Below are positions 8,747-15,993 of a stretch of 32,719 nucleotides of DNA, piece by piece. Position numbers and translations under genes: made by a program. The number at the start of each line of letters is the position of its first letter. The first letter of the stretch is position 1. The notes below the pieces were generated by a model, which worked only from the letters and a program-made list of their open reading frames with translations, searched no databases and was not told the DNA's origin. This DNA comes from Oscillospiraceae bacterium. Its GTDB lineage: Bacteria > Bacillota > Clostridia > Oscillospirales > Acutalibacteraceae. Where the stretch lies: the NCBI GenBank assembly GCA_015066015.1, contig SVPE01000008.1:1-32719 (forward strand), read 5' to 3'.

Positions 8747-8823
8747 CGCGGAGTGGAGCAACCCGGTAGCTCGTCGGGCTCATAACCCGGAGGTTGTCGG
8801 TTCAAATCCGGCCTCCGCAACCA
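8747..8823 (+). tRNA. Initiator tRNA-fMet (anticodon CAT), CCA encoded
   Basis: The 77-base cloverleaf can be read directly: acceptor CGCGGAG against CTCCGCA with the C1-A72 mismatch typical of bacterial initiator tRNA, D arm, anticodon loop CTCATAA flanked by the three G-C pairs GGG/CCC that mark initiators, T loop TTCAAAT, then ACCA. It delivers formyl-methionine to start codons. It stands alone with its own promoter and terminator. Confidence 0.97.
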
Positions 8824-8826
8824 AAA

Positions 8827-8853
8827 AAACCACTTCTTCGGAAGTGGTTTTTT
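8827..8853 (+). terminator. tRNA-fMet terminator
   Basis: A perfect 10 bp stem (8827-8836 with 8841-8850) closed by a TTCG loop and followed by TTTC, starting three bases after the tRNA CCA end. Confidence 0.85.
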
Positions 8854-8860
8854 CAATTAA

Positions 8861-9024
8861 ATAAATCCCTTACGGGATTTATGAAATATGCCTGTCGGCA
8901 TATGAAATAGCTTCGCTGTGAAATACGCTGCGGCGTATGAGGGATTTATTTTATTTCACTTTCTGCGATAGCAGAAAATTTCACAATCCGTAGGATTATT
9001 TCATATTTTCCGCAAGGAAAATAT
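8861..9024. repeat. Array of seven short hairpins separated by GAAAT/ATTTC linkers
   Basis: This non-coding stretch is almost wholly made of small stem-loops: 8861-8882 (9 bp, loop TTAC), 8886-8903 (7 bp, TGTC), 8907-8919 (5 bp, TTC), 8923-8938 (6 bp, TGCG), 8960-8977 (7 bp, GATA), 8985-8997 (5 bp, GTA) and 9003-9024 (9 bp, GCAA). The first three linkers contain GAAAT, and those around the last three contain ATTTC, so the two halves are also complementary. In addition the arm at 8861-8869 can pair with 8941-8949, giving an alternative fold enclosing hairpins 2-4. The regularity suggests a dispersed structured repeat; no gene is seen between 8853 and 9147. Confidence 0.75.
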
Positions 9025-9116
9025 TTCATTAAAAACTTTCAGGAAATCCGCTATAATCTTTCATACCGGTTTTAAGTACTCACCTTAAGTTGGGTGCTTT
9101 TTACAGCCATATGACT

Positions 9117-9144
9117 ACCGCCGCATTCTTTCGGATGCGGCGGT
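9117..9144 (-). terminator. Stem-loop after the CDF transporter gene
   Basis: A 10 bp GC-rich stem (9117-9126 with 9135-9144) immediately follows the CDF stop codon. No T run follows on the minus strand, so termination is not certain. Confidence 0.4.
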
Positions 9145-9147
9145 GTT

Positions 9148-10044
9148 TTAATGTGTATGGTGATGCCCGTGACAGCAGCTGTGCTGTACTGACTGCGTTG
9201 TGCAGAACTTTTCGTGGCAGTGCTCCCCTTTTTCCTCCGTTTCAAGTGTCACGTGGGTTATGCCCATTTTCTCAAGCAGATGCCTCACTCTGTGCTTGAT
9301 TTCGTGGTTGTCCCCCTGTGTTACAAGGTGCATTGTTACGTGAAGCACATTTCCGTCGAGGCTTCTTATGTGAATGTGATGCACCTCAAGTACACCCTCA
9401 AGGCTTTCAAGCTCCGCTTTAAGCCCGCCTGCATTTATTCCCTCAGGAGTTTTCTCAAGGAAAATATCGAGCACCGCCCTGAGATTTTTTACGGCACTTA
9501 TGAAGATAAACAGAGCAACACCGATTGACATAAGCGGGTCTATAATATAAAAATCCGTAAACCTCATCACAACGGCGCCGACTAAAACTACCACCCAGCC
9601 AAGCACATCCTCAAGAAGATGAAGGCTTACTGCCTTACTGTTGAGTGTACCGCCCGAATGGGTAAGCCTTGCACCGATAATATTCACCGCGGCGCCTATA
9701 AGTGCAAAAACAATCATTTTATCGTAGTCTATTTCCGTCGGCTCAAGTATACGCTTTACGGCGTTTACCGTAACTGCCACCGACCCGAAAAGGAGTATCA
9801 GCGTAACAATCAGGCTTCCGAGCACCGAATATCTGAGATAACCGTAGGTGTGAGTTTCATCAGGCTGTCTACTGCTCTTTTTTTCAAGGAAATAGGATAT
9901 GCCTATTGCAGCCGCATCGCCGAAATCGTGTACCGCATCGGAAACAATCGCAACGCTGCCCGTGACAATTCCGCCGACCGCCTCAAAAACTGAGAAGAAC
10001 AGATTGAGTATAAATGCTATGAATATACCTCTTTCACTTTTCAT
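9148..10044 (-). CDS. Cation diffusion facilitator, probable zinc exporter
   Basis: 298 residues from the start at 10044, supported by GAGGTG seven bases upstream; the longer frame to 10083 lacks a ribosome site. Membrane helices occupy about 1-190. Both metal-site motifs of the CzcD/ZnT type are present as HxxxD: H39-D43 in HDFGD and H142-D146 in HLLED. The C-terminal cytoplasmic domain (about 200-270) is followed by a His/Cys-rich tail (HCHEKFC, HSCCHGHHHTH) likely to collect metal ions. CDF proteins exchange cytoplasmic Zn2+ (or Cd2+, Co2+) for protons to prevent metal overload. The gene is divergent from a TetR-family regulator, and its promoter lies among repeated TTACCGAAC-like motifs, so repression by that regulator is likely. 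Confidence 0.93.
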   Translation of the reverse strand: MKSERGIFIAFILNLFFSVFEAVGGIVTGSVAIVSDAVHDFGDAAAIGISYFLEKKSSRQPDETHTYGYLRYSVLGSLIVTLILLFGSVAVTVNAVKRILEPTEIDYDKMIVFALIGAAVNIIGARLTHSGGTLNSKAVSLHLLEDVLGWVVVLVGAVVMRFTDFYIIDPLMSIGVALFIFISAVKNLRAVLDIFLEKTPEGINAGGLKAELESLEGVLEVHHIHIRSLDGNVLHVTMHLVTQGDNHEIKHRVRHLLEKMGITHVTLETEEKGEHCHEKFCTTQSVQHSCCHGHHHTH

Positions 10045-10115
10045 AACTGCACCTCTTGACATCAGATTTCTTTTAATATACAATGAAGCTGATAACGAAC
10101 ATCTTGTTCGGTTAT

Positions 10116-10144
10116 ATAATATCCTGAAAATTCGTCGGTAACAA
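10116..10144 (-). promoter_or_regulatory. Probable promoter of the CDF gene
   Basis: On the minus strand, TTGTTA (10139-10144), 17 bp, TATTAT (10116-10121). Both boxes touch operator-like motifs. Confidence 0.5.
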
Positions 10145-10152
10145 CATATAAT
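10124..10152 (+). promoter_or_regulatory. Probable promoter of the TetR gene
   Basis: CTGAAA (10124-10129), 17 bp, TATAAT (10147-10152). One operator-like motif lies in the spacer and another just downstream of the expected start. Confidence 0.4.
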
Positions 10153-10206
10153 TGCTTATGCGAGTACGTTACCGAACAAAAAAGTCAAAATGTACGGGAG
10201 GTAAAT

Positions 10207-10764
10207 ATGGACAGACGTCAGCGAAAATCAAGAGAAGCAATTTTTTCTTCCTTTATAAAGCTGCTTTCACAAAAAAGCTTCAACCAGATAACCGTAGCCG
10301 ACATCATTGAGCTTGCCGATGTGGGACGGGCTACCTTTTACGCCCATTTTGAAACAAAGGATTTCCTTTTGAAGGAGCTTTGTCACGAGCTTTTCTGCCA
10401 CATAAGCGACCTTGCAAAGGAGGGTGGCTCCGACCACAGACATATTTTCTCCTGTGAAACAAACGAACCCGTTTTTCTTCACCTTCTCAGGCACCTTACC
10501 AGAAACGACAACCACATTCTCGAGCTTCTTTCGGGACAGAACAACGACCTTTTCCTCTCCTACTTCAGAAGTGAGCTGACGAAGCTTACCGCAAGCAGTC
10601 TCGGTTCCTTTTCCCTTGGCAGAAAAAAAGAGCTTCCCGAGGACTTTCTCATAAACCACATTACCTGCGTTTTTGTTGAAACGGTCAGCTGGTGGATAAG
10701 AGGAAAAATGAAGCAGAGCCCCGAAGAAATCTACAGTTTTTTTCTCCTTGCCGTTGAAAACTGA
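10207..10764 (+). CDS. TetR/AcrR-family transcriptional regulator
   Basis: 185 residues with GGGAGGT seven bases upstream. The N terminus has the TetR DNA-binding domain: helix-turn-helix at about 28-50 (ITVADIIELADVGRATFYAH) followed by FETKDFLLKEL. The ligand-binding half (about 60-185) is all-helical, with RHLTRNDNHILELLSGQN resembling the TetR_C_7 type. It is divergent from a CDF metal exporter with four operator-like motifs between them, so the simplest reading is a repressor of itself and of the exporter. The inducer cannot be told from sequence; no clear cysteine/histidine metal site stands out. Confidence 0.9.
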   Translation: MDRRQRKSREAIFSSFIKLLSQKSFNQITVADIIELADVGRATFYAHFETKDFLLKELCHELFCHISDLAKEGGSDHRHIFSCETNEPVFLHLLRHLTRNDNHILELLSGQNNDLFLSYFRSELTKLTASSLGSFSLGRKKELPEDFLINHITCVFVETVSWWIRGKMKQSPEEIYSFFLLAVEN

Positions 10765-10777
10765 AGCAAAGCTTACC

Positions 10778-10822
10778 CTTGCAAGTGACGCTTGACAAAT
10801 GCAAGAGCTACTGTCTTGCAAG
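10778..10822 (+). promoter_or_regulatory. Paired CTTGCAAG palindromes before the XRE gene
   Basis: The perfect 8 bp palindrome CTTGCAAG occurs at 10778-10785 and 10815-10822, with a related half-site pair between them (CTTG, then CAAG near 10791-10805). The second copy overlaps the -35 box of the XRE gene promoter, suggesting autoregulation. Confidence 0.45.
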
Positions 10823-10844
10823 GACTATGGCACTGTGATATACT
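10816..10844 (+). promoter_or_regulatory. Promoter of the XRE membrane regulator
   Basis: TTGCAA (10816-10821), 17 bp, TATACT (10839-10844), 25 bp before the start codon. Confidence 0.55.
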
Positions 10845-10868
10845 TCTTCAAAAAGGAGGCATTAAAAA

Positions 10869-12305
10869 ATGAACATAAGCGAAAATATACAGAATTTCCG
10901 AAAAAAGCTCGGTCTCAGTCAGGAGGAGCTTGCACAGAAAATTCCCGTAAGCAGACAGACCGTAAGCCAATGGGAAAACGGACAGACTGTACCTTCAATA
11001 GATAACCTTATAATATTAAAAGAAATTTTCGGCGTTTCCGTCGATGAGATTCTCGGTGTCGGGGTTGCCCCGACAGAAAAGAAAGAGGAAGCAGCAAGTG
11101 AACCTGTCCCCCGCGAGAAATATACGGCACAGTTTTCAAAGGAAGAGCTTAAGGCTATCTATCACAAAGAGACAGCAGACTACTTTATACGTCCTTCTGT
11201 ATTCTGCCTGTTGCTTGCTGTTCCGACTTTTTTATTCTATTTTTCTTCGGACGCTGAAAATCTGCCGATAACCTTCGGCGGCTTACTCTTAATCTTTGGA
11301 TTTGTTCTCATATTAATGCTGAGAAGATTTCTCGCTTTCAGAAAAAGCTGGCAGTCTTCCTTGTTAAGAATTTCACAATCAACCTATGTATATAAAATCT
11401 TCGACGACTATCTTACATTTGACATTTATCGCAACGACAAAAAGTTTTTTTCGAGAGAAGCATCTCTTACAGATATTGATTTCATAACTGATCTTGGCAA
11501 ATGGATTTCAATTCAGCTTGGCGGTCAGGCTTTTTTAGTAAGAAAAAGTGAGCTTGTCGACAACTCCTTCTTCCTCACCTACATTTTCAGAAAGAAAAGC
11601 AATTTTTCATACAAGCCTTTTTCTAGAAAATGGGAAACCGTTTCAAGATTCTTCCTGTTATGTTTGTTTATTTCTTTTTTTGCATTACCCGCCATCGTAT
11701 ATAATCTTACGGATTTCTCTGTAGAAGACAGTTGGATTTATTTTCTTCTTCTGCCCGTAGCTTTTGCATCAATTATTTTTGGCATTCTTATGAAAAAGAA
11801 AGGATACAATTATAACAAAAATATTATTTCAGGCGTTATTATATCAATAGTAGTGATTATTTTCGGTTCATTTTCCTTTGTCTTCGGAAGCTCGTCAGCA
11901 CCCACGGAAACATTCAGACTCATCACCGGAACAGACCTTCCCGAGGCATCTTCAGTAAAAACTATCAACCGAACAAATGAGCCAAGCGTTCTGCGGGGAT
12001 ATGTGACTTATGAATACATCATCACCTTTGATGAAGCTGAAGCAACCGAATTTGAAAACTATCTTACCACAGATTCAAGGTGGATGACCTCACTTCCCGA
12101 TGAAATTCTCGGAATAACTGCAGGACTTACGGAAATTTATATGAGGGATATGGATTTCGACTATGTTATTGTGCATAATTCATCTACCGGTCAATTCAAC
12201 AAGTTACCCGTCAAAAACGGTTTGAACTCTTGTTTCAACGCTCTTTATGACCTTGAAAGCAATACACTGAGAATACTCGAATACCATATAGACTATGTAA
12301 AATAA
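10869..12305 (+). CDS. XRE-family helix-turn-helix protein with membrane and YcxB-like domains
   Basis: 478 residues, AGGAGG upstream. Residues 5-62 are a Cro/CI-type DNA-binding domain (LSQEELAQKI, SRQTVSQWENGQTVPS). Two membrane helices (about 108-127 and 134-152) follow, then a soluble segment (about 155-250) with a YcxB-like pattern (YLTFDIYRND, TDIDFITDLGKWISIQLGG). Three further helices (about 258-279, 287-307, 318-341) lead to a C-terminal domain outside the membrane (345-478) of unknown type. The layout suggests a regulator tethered to the membrane that responds to an envelope signal. It is followed after 13 bp by an acetyltransferase gene, probably in the same transcript. Confidence 0.8.
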   Translation: MNISENIQNFRKKLGLSQEELAQKIPVSRQTVSQWENGQTVPSIDNLIILKEIFGVSVDEILGVGVAPTEKKEEAASEPVPREKYTAQFSKEELKAIYHKETADYFIRPSVFCLLLAVPTFLFYFSSDAENLPITFGGLLLIFGFVLILMLRRFLAFRKSWQSSLLRISQSTYVYKIFDDYLTFDIYRNDKKFFSREASLTDIDFITDLGKWISIQLGGQAFLVRKSELVDNSFFLTYIFRKKSNFSYKPFSRKWETVSRFFLLCLFISFFALPAIVYNLTDFSVEDSWIYFLLLPVAFASIIFGILMKKKGYNYNKNIISGVIISIVVIIFGSFSFVFGSSSAPTETFRLITGTDLPEASSVKTINRTNEPSVLRGYVTYEYIITFDEAEATEFENYLTTDSRWMTSLPDEILGITAGLTEIYMRDMDFDYVIVHNSSTGQFNKLPVKNGLNSCFNALYDLESNTLRILEYHIDYVK

Positions 12306-12318
12306 AGGAGATAACCTT

Positions 12319-12939
12319 ATGTCATCAATGAAAGAAAAAATGCACACAGGCGAAATCTATCTTCCCGAGGACGAAGAAATAATGAGAGAGCAGCTTCTGA
12401 GGGTAAACAAGCTCTATGACTTCAATATGACCCGTCCCACGGAGCTTGATAAAAGAGAAGAAATGCTTAAAGATATGTTTGCCGAAATCGGAGAGGGCTG
12501 TTATATCGAGCCTCCCTTTCACGCAAATCACGCAGGCTATAACGTCCATTTCGGAAAAAACGTCTACGCGAACTTCGGTCTTACCCTGGTTGACGATACA
12601 CATATTTATGTAGGCGACTACACAATGTTCGGACCCAATGTTGTTGTCGCAACGGCAGGACATCCCATCCTTCCCGAGCTTCGCGAAAAAGCTATGCAGT
12701 TCAATATGCCCGTTCACATCGGCAGAAACTGCTGGCTCGGTGCAGGTGTAATCGTCCTTCCCGGTGTCACCATCGGCGACAACACCGTAATCGGTGCAGG
12801 CAGTGTTGTAACAAAGGATATCCCCGCAAATATTGTCGCAGTAGGCAACCCCTGCCGCATTCTTCGTGAGATAGGCGAAAAGGACAGAGAGTTTTATTTC
12901 AAGGACAGACGGATTGCTCCCGAGGTTTTTGAGTGGTAA
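12319..12939 (+). CDS. maa: Maltose/galactoside O-acetyltransferase family protein
   Basis: 206 residues with AAAGGAGATAA before the ATG. It has the Mac N-terminal helix region (MHTGEIYLPEDEEIMREQ) and a left-handed beta-helix of hexapeptide repeats (about 60-185: VHFGKNVYANFG, HIYVGDYTMFGP, VHIGRNCWLGAG, VTIGDNTVIGAG). The catalytic histidine is H115 in ATAGHP. The family transfers acetyl groups from acetyl-CoA to hydroxyls of maltose, glucose or galactosides in the cytoplasm. Length is close to the usual 185-205. The exact sugar cannot be told. It probably shares a transcript with the XRE gene upstream. Confidence 0.9.
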   Translation: MSSMKEKMHTGEIYLPEDEEIMREQLLRVNKLYDFNMTRPTELDKREEMLKDMFAEIGEGCYIEPPFHANHAGYNVHFGKNVYANFGLTLVDDTHIYVGDYTMFGPNVVVATAGHPILPELREKAMQFNMPVHIGRNCWLGAGVIVLPGVTIGDNTVIGAGSVVTKDIPANIVAVGNPCRILREIGEKDREFYFKDRRIAPEVFEW

Positions 12940-13005
12940 AACACCCTTTAAGGCTTCTTTAATGTCTGTATGTTATGCTACAAAAAAATCAACTGAGGTA
13001 AAAAT

Positions 13006-13554
13006 ATGAATTTAGCAAACAAGCTTACGGTTTTCCGTATGATACTTATCCCCTTTTTCCTTCTGTTTTTCCTGACAGATTTCACTGCACACAACAGACT
13101 TATTGCACTTATCATTTTCGCCGTTGCCACAGTCACCGACAAGCTCGACGGCACCATTGCAAAAAGAACGGGCACAGTCACAAACTTCGGTAAATTTATG
13201 GACCCTATGGCAGATAAGCTGCTTGTATGCTCGGCCCTTGTGTGCCTTTGTGCAAAAGGTGAGCTTCCCGCCTGGGTTGTACTTATTATAATTGCAAGGG
13301 AATTTGCCATAAGCGGTATAAGACAGATTGCCGCCGACAACGATGTTGCCATTGCCGCCTCACCCTGGGGCAAGGCTAAAACCGTGGCACAGATGATAAT
13401 GATAATTCTGCTTCTTACCGCAGGCGTATTCCCCGAGGTAAACTTCTTCTTTTTACCCGATTTGCTGATTTACGCATCGGTTGCTCTTACCGTGATTTCA
13501 CTTGTTGACTACATAGTGAAAAACCGAAAAGTCATTACCATGGGTGATATGTAA
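13006..13554 (+). CDS. pgsA: CDP-diacylglycerol--glycerol-3-phosphate 3-phosphatidyltransferase
   Basis: 182 residues, GAGGT upstream. It makes phosphatidylglycerophosphate, the committed step to phosphatidylglycerol and cardiolipin, in the cytoplasmic membrane. The CDP-alcohol phosphotransferase motif runs from D45 to D70 (D45..DG..A..G62...D66...D70); the usual AR at 52-53 reads AK followed by R54, a small shift. About four or five membrane helices are visible, and the length is normal. It ends in a strong terminator and is convergent with the disrupted tag gene. Confidence 0.93.
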   Translation: MNLANKLTVFRMILIPFFLLFFLTDFTAHNRLIALIIFAVATVTDKLDGTIAKRTGTVTNFGKFMDPMADKLLVCSALVCLCAKGELPAWVVLIIIAREFAISGIRQIAADNDVAIAASPWGKAKTVAQMIMIILLLTAGVFPEVNFFFLPDLLIYASVALTVISLVDYIVKNRKVITMGDM

Positions 13555-13565
13555 CAAACACAAAA

Positions 13566-13600
13566 GCTGCCGGAAAACCCGTAAAAGGTCATCCGGCAGC
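13566..13600. terminator. Bidirectional terminator between pgsA and tag
   Basis: A perfect 9 bp stem GCTGCCGGA/TCCGGCAGC (13566-13574, 13592-13600) sits between two convergent genes. CTTATTATTT follows on the plus strand and TTTTGTGTTTG on the minus strand. Confidence 0.65.
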
Positions 13601-13697
13601 CTTATTATTTATTTACCGTACAGGTCACATCCGTCGTCGTGGGAATTTATCACGCCCACCGCCTGAAGAAAGGAATAAATTATCGTGCTTCCGCAAA

Positions 13698-13971
13698 CGC
13701 CGACACCCCATAAGGCAGTATTTGTTTCTCGAACAAAATTCCCCGTATTTTTGCCAAAAGCCTCGCAAGGCGACAGCCTTGCTGCGTTTTGTGGCTTCAA
13801 TACAAGAAATTTTCAGTTCTTACGAAACTGCGAAGCACTTTAAAATGCGAAATAGCTTTGCAAGAAAAGGCAAAAATCACCGATAATGCTGACGCATATC
13901 GGTGATTTTTAACGCATTATTGTGAAGTTATTTCACTTTTTAAAGAAATACTGCCTCATGGGGCGTCGGCG
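13698..13971. mobile_element. 274 bp non-coding element with 26 bp terminal inverted repeats (MITE-like), inserted in tag
   Basis: The ends are inverted repeats matching at 24 of 26 bases (13698-13723 and 13946-13971), starting CGCCGAC(A/G)CCCCAT. AA/TT is duplicated at the junctions. There is no transposase gene. Inside are a 7 bp hairpin (13765-13782), a hairpin around 13814-13830, and a 14 bp stem with 11-base loop (13872-13910) ending in TTTTT that should stop transcription both ways. A non-autonomous element of this type would need an enzyme supplied elsewhere in the genome. Confidence 0.8.
13872..13910. terminator. Symmetric hairpin inside the tag insertion element
   Basis: AAAAATCACCGATA (13872-13885) pairs perfectly with 13897-13910; TTTTT or its complement ends each arm, so it resembles a bidirectional terminator. 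Confidence 0.6.
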
Positions 13972-14427
13972 AAAGCTCATCCCTCTTTTTTTCAGGTCAG
14001 CAGAGATACTGTCAGAAAGCGACGATGTGGTTTTATCATTTTCATAAACCGTTTTTCCGTCCCAGAAAAGCCTGAGATAATTATAAAAAGAGCCGTACTC
14101 GCCGACAATATCAGTGAAAATCTGTGCATTTCTTACCGATGCGCGGATTTTTCTTTCGTTACGGATTATGTCCTTATTATCCCTAAGGTATAGGATTTTC
14201 TCCTCACCGTAGGAAGCAACTCTGCTTTTGTCAAAGCCGTCAAACGCCTGTCGGAAGCTTTCCCTCTTGTTAAGCACACACTCCCAGGAAAGTCCTGCCT
14301 GAAAAGACTCAAGCAGCAGCATTTCGAAAAGATAGTCATCGTCAAAACGTGCCTTTCCCCACTCCTCGTCGTGATATTTCACGTAAAGGGGATTTTTTTC
14401 GTTACACCAGAAGCATCTTTTCATATT

Positions 14428-15180
14428 TCACCCCAACAGATAATCCATCACAAGCATAACACAAAAGCCTGCAAGAAGGGCATAGGTTGCTCCTCGCTGA
14501 CTGCCGTGGGCGTGAGTTTCGGGAATCATCTCATCGCTTATAACATAAAGCATTGTACCGCCTGCAAATGCAAGGGCAAAGGGCAGAATCACAGAGGCTA
14601 CGCTCACTGCAAAATAGCCTATAAGCGTGCCTATGACCTCAACTGCACCCGTAAGCATTGCAGCAATAAAGGTTTTTCTCGGCGTTACTCCCGCTGCAAG
14701 CATCGGTCCGATGATAACCATACCCTCGGGGATATTCTGCAAAGCAATACCGGCGGCAATAATAAACGCCTTTGAGGTGTCGCCCGAGCCGAAGCCTACA
14801 CCGGCGGCAATACCCTCAGGAAGGTTATGAATTGCAATTGCCGTAACAAAAAGCAGTACCTTGTTAAGATTTGCATTATTGTGGTTTTCATCCTCTTCGC
14901 CGACAAGTCTGTGAAGATGGGGCACGATTTTGTCAATTACATTGAGAAACGCCGCACCGACAAAAATACCCGCTACGGTGATAAAAATCGCATACCTTCC
15001 GCCAAGCTCAAGCGAAGGTATAACAAGACCCATCACTGCTGCGGCGAGCATTACGCCTGCCGCAAAGGAAAGGACTATATCGGAAAATCTGTGTGAAATC
15101 TTTTTGAAGATAAAGCCCAGAACTGAGCCGAAAACCGTTGCGCCCCCGACTCCGAGGGCTGTGAGCATTACTAATCTCAT
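14428..15180 (-). CDS. ZIP-family metal transporter (ZupT-like)
   Basis: 250 residues, GAGGTTTG upstream. About seven or eight membrane helices are visible. The metal pathway is marked by HNLPEG in helix 4 and the paired QNIPEG in helix 5, with the histidine-containing loop HLHRLVGEEDENHNN before them. ZIP proteins bring Zn2+, Mn2+ or Fe2+ into the cytoplasm; the metal cannot be chosen from sequence. The tag gene follows after 3 bp. No clear promoter was found in the 345 bp upstream, which is filled by repeats. Confidence 0.92.
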   Translation of the reverse strand: MRLVMLTALGVGGATVFGSVLGFIFKKISHRFSDIVLSFAAGVMLAAAVMGLVIPSLELGGRYAIFITVAGIFVGAAFLNVIDKIVPHLHRLVGEEDENHNNANLNKVLLFVTAIAIHNLPEGIAAGVGFGSGDTSKAFIIAAGIALQNIPEGMVIIGPMLAAGVTPRKTFIAAMLTGAVEVIGTLIGYFAVSVASVILPFALAFAGGTMLYVISDEMIPETHAHGSQRGATYALLAGFCVMLVMDYLLG

Positions 15181-15247
15181 TGTTCAAACCTCATTATTCA
15201 GAAAGTTTCAGCAGTAAGTTACAAAGCAAACTGACTGCTGAGTGAGT

Positions 15248-15343
15248 TATAATCAGCCTATTAACCGTCACTCGAAAAACAACTATGCGGTCACTCACTT
15301 TCAGCAAAGCGTTAACTCACCCGCGACCGCAATTCTGCATTCA
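15248..15343 (+). repeat. 96 bp companion repeat, copy 1
   Basis: Aligns without gaps to 28481-28576 at 73 of 96 positions (counted by hand); the last 24 bases are identical. Both copies contain GCGGTC and GACCGC about 32 bp apart, able to form a stem. Copy 1 lies just before the cloverleaf repeat at 15375. Confidence 0.75.
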
Positions 15344-15374
15344 AAAGAGCTCCGCAATTGTGAATTTCACCGTA

Positions 15375-15495
15375 GCGGGGAGGCGGACGCGCCTGCGGCG
15401 CGTCTCACACAGAAAATCCGCTTCCGGGAAAGGGGAAGCGGATTTTCTCTGTGCCTTTGGCTTTCCCAAAAAGGAAAGCCAAAGCGCCTCCCCGC
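15375..15495 (+). repeat. Cloverleaf-like structured repeat, copy A
   Basis: An 11 bp closing stem GCGGGGAGGCG/CGCCTCCCCGC (15375-15385, 15485-15495) encloses three hairpins: h1 15386-15404 (8 bp), h2 15411-15448 (15 bp) and h3 15455-15484 (12 bp). Almost every base is paired. It lies 30 bp downstream of the ispF stop and upstream of the ZIP gene. Confidence 0.85.
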
Positions 15496-15525
15496 CTCAT
15501 TTGCCTTTAATTCACACTTTATGCT

Positions 15526-15993
15526 TTACTTCAGAAGGCATACCGCGTGAGCCGCAATGCCCTCTTTTGCACCGGTAAAGCCGAGGCCCTCCTCAGTCGT
15601 TGCCTTGACGCTTATTGCATCAATATCAACGTCCGTATAAGCAGAAATAAGAGAGCGCATCTCGTCAATATAGGGTCTGAGCTTCGGCGCCTGAGCAAGA
15701 ACTGTAGAATCAATGTTTTCTATCTCAAAGCCCTTTTCTCTTACCTTTTCGCACACTTTTTTCAGAAGCACCAGACTGTCGGCACCCTTGTAGGCAGGAT
15801 CTGTGTCGGGAAAAAGCTTGCCTATATCACCGAGTGCCGCCGCACCTAAAAGCGCATCGGAAATCGCGTGTAAAAGCACATCGGCATCGGAGTGGCCGAG
15901 AAGTCCCTTTTCGTGAGGAATTTCCACTCCGCCGATAATAAGAGGTCTGCCCTCAACGAGCTTATGCACATCATAGCCGTGTCCTATTCTCAT
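15526..15993 (-). CDS. ispF: 2-C-methyl-D-erythritol 2,4-cyclodiphosphate synthase
   Basis: 155 residues, the normal length. It forms the cyclic diphosphate intermediate of the MEP isoprenoid pathway, releasing CMP. The metal ligands D8, H10 and H42 are in GYDVH and [36 protein letters not shown] and the C-terminal [20 protein letters not shown] are all conserved. The start overlaps the end of the Toprim gene by 4 bp (ATGA), so translation is coupled. It is the last gene of the holA-Toprim-ispF unit. Confidence 0.97.
   Translation of the reverse strand: MRIGHGYDVHKLVEGRPLIIGGVEIPHEKGLLGHSDADVLLHAISDALLGAAALGDIGKLFPDTDPAYKGADSLVLLKKVCEKVREKGFEIENIDSTVLAQAPKLRPYIDEMRSLISAYTDVDIDAISVKATTEEGLGFTGAKEGIAAHAVCLLK

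Larger units (their letters stand above)
10092..10178. promoter_or_regulatory. Operator-like motif cluster between the CDF and TetR genes
   Basis: Four related sites share the pattern (A/G)TTACCGAACA or its complement: ATAACGAACA (10092-10101) facing TGTTCGGTTAT (10105-10115), and TCGGTAAC (10135-10142) facing GTTACCGAACA (10168-10178). They overlap or flank the promoters of both divergent genes. This is the usual arrangement for an autoregulated TetR protein controlling an adjacent exporter. Confidence 0.6.
13609..14424 (-). pseudogene. tag: DNA-3-methyladenine glycosylase I, split by an inserted element
   Basis: The N-terminal part (14424 to 13972) is clearly Tag, the base-excision enzyme that removes 3-methyladenine: MKRCFWC, YHDEEWG, ESFQAGLSWECVLNKRESFR and LSDSISADLKKRGMSF. 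The frame then enters the element at 13971, gains 12 foreign residues (RRRPMRQYFFKK) and stops at 13933. The missing C terminus (CGSTIIYSFLQAVG, VINSHDDGC) is found beyond the element at 13697-13609 in a separate frame. Tag needs a zinc site formed by the N-terminal Cys4/His18 and by a C-terminal His and Cys; the insertion separates these halves, so activity is probably lost. Removing the element with a 2 bp duplication restores a continuous frame. The start lies 3 bp after the ZIP transporter stop, in the same operon. Confidence 0.88.

Noticed and set aside
8861..9024. A CRISPR array
   Set aside because: The units differ in sequence, are self-complementary and lack spacers; there are no cas genes in the window.
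9028..9100. A small RNA gene with TATAAT at 9052 and a hairpin near 9076-9098
   Set aside because: No -35 box at the right distance and the hairpin is imperfect; support is too weak.
13609..13800. A separate 63-residue protein downstream of tag
   Set aside because: Its last 30 codons are the displaced Tag C terminus and the rest comes from the inserted element; it has no ribosome site and is not an independent gene.
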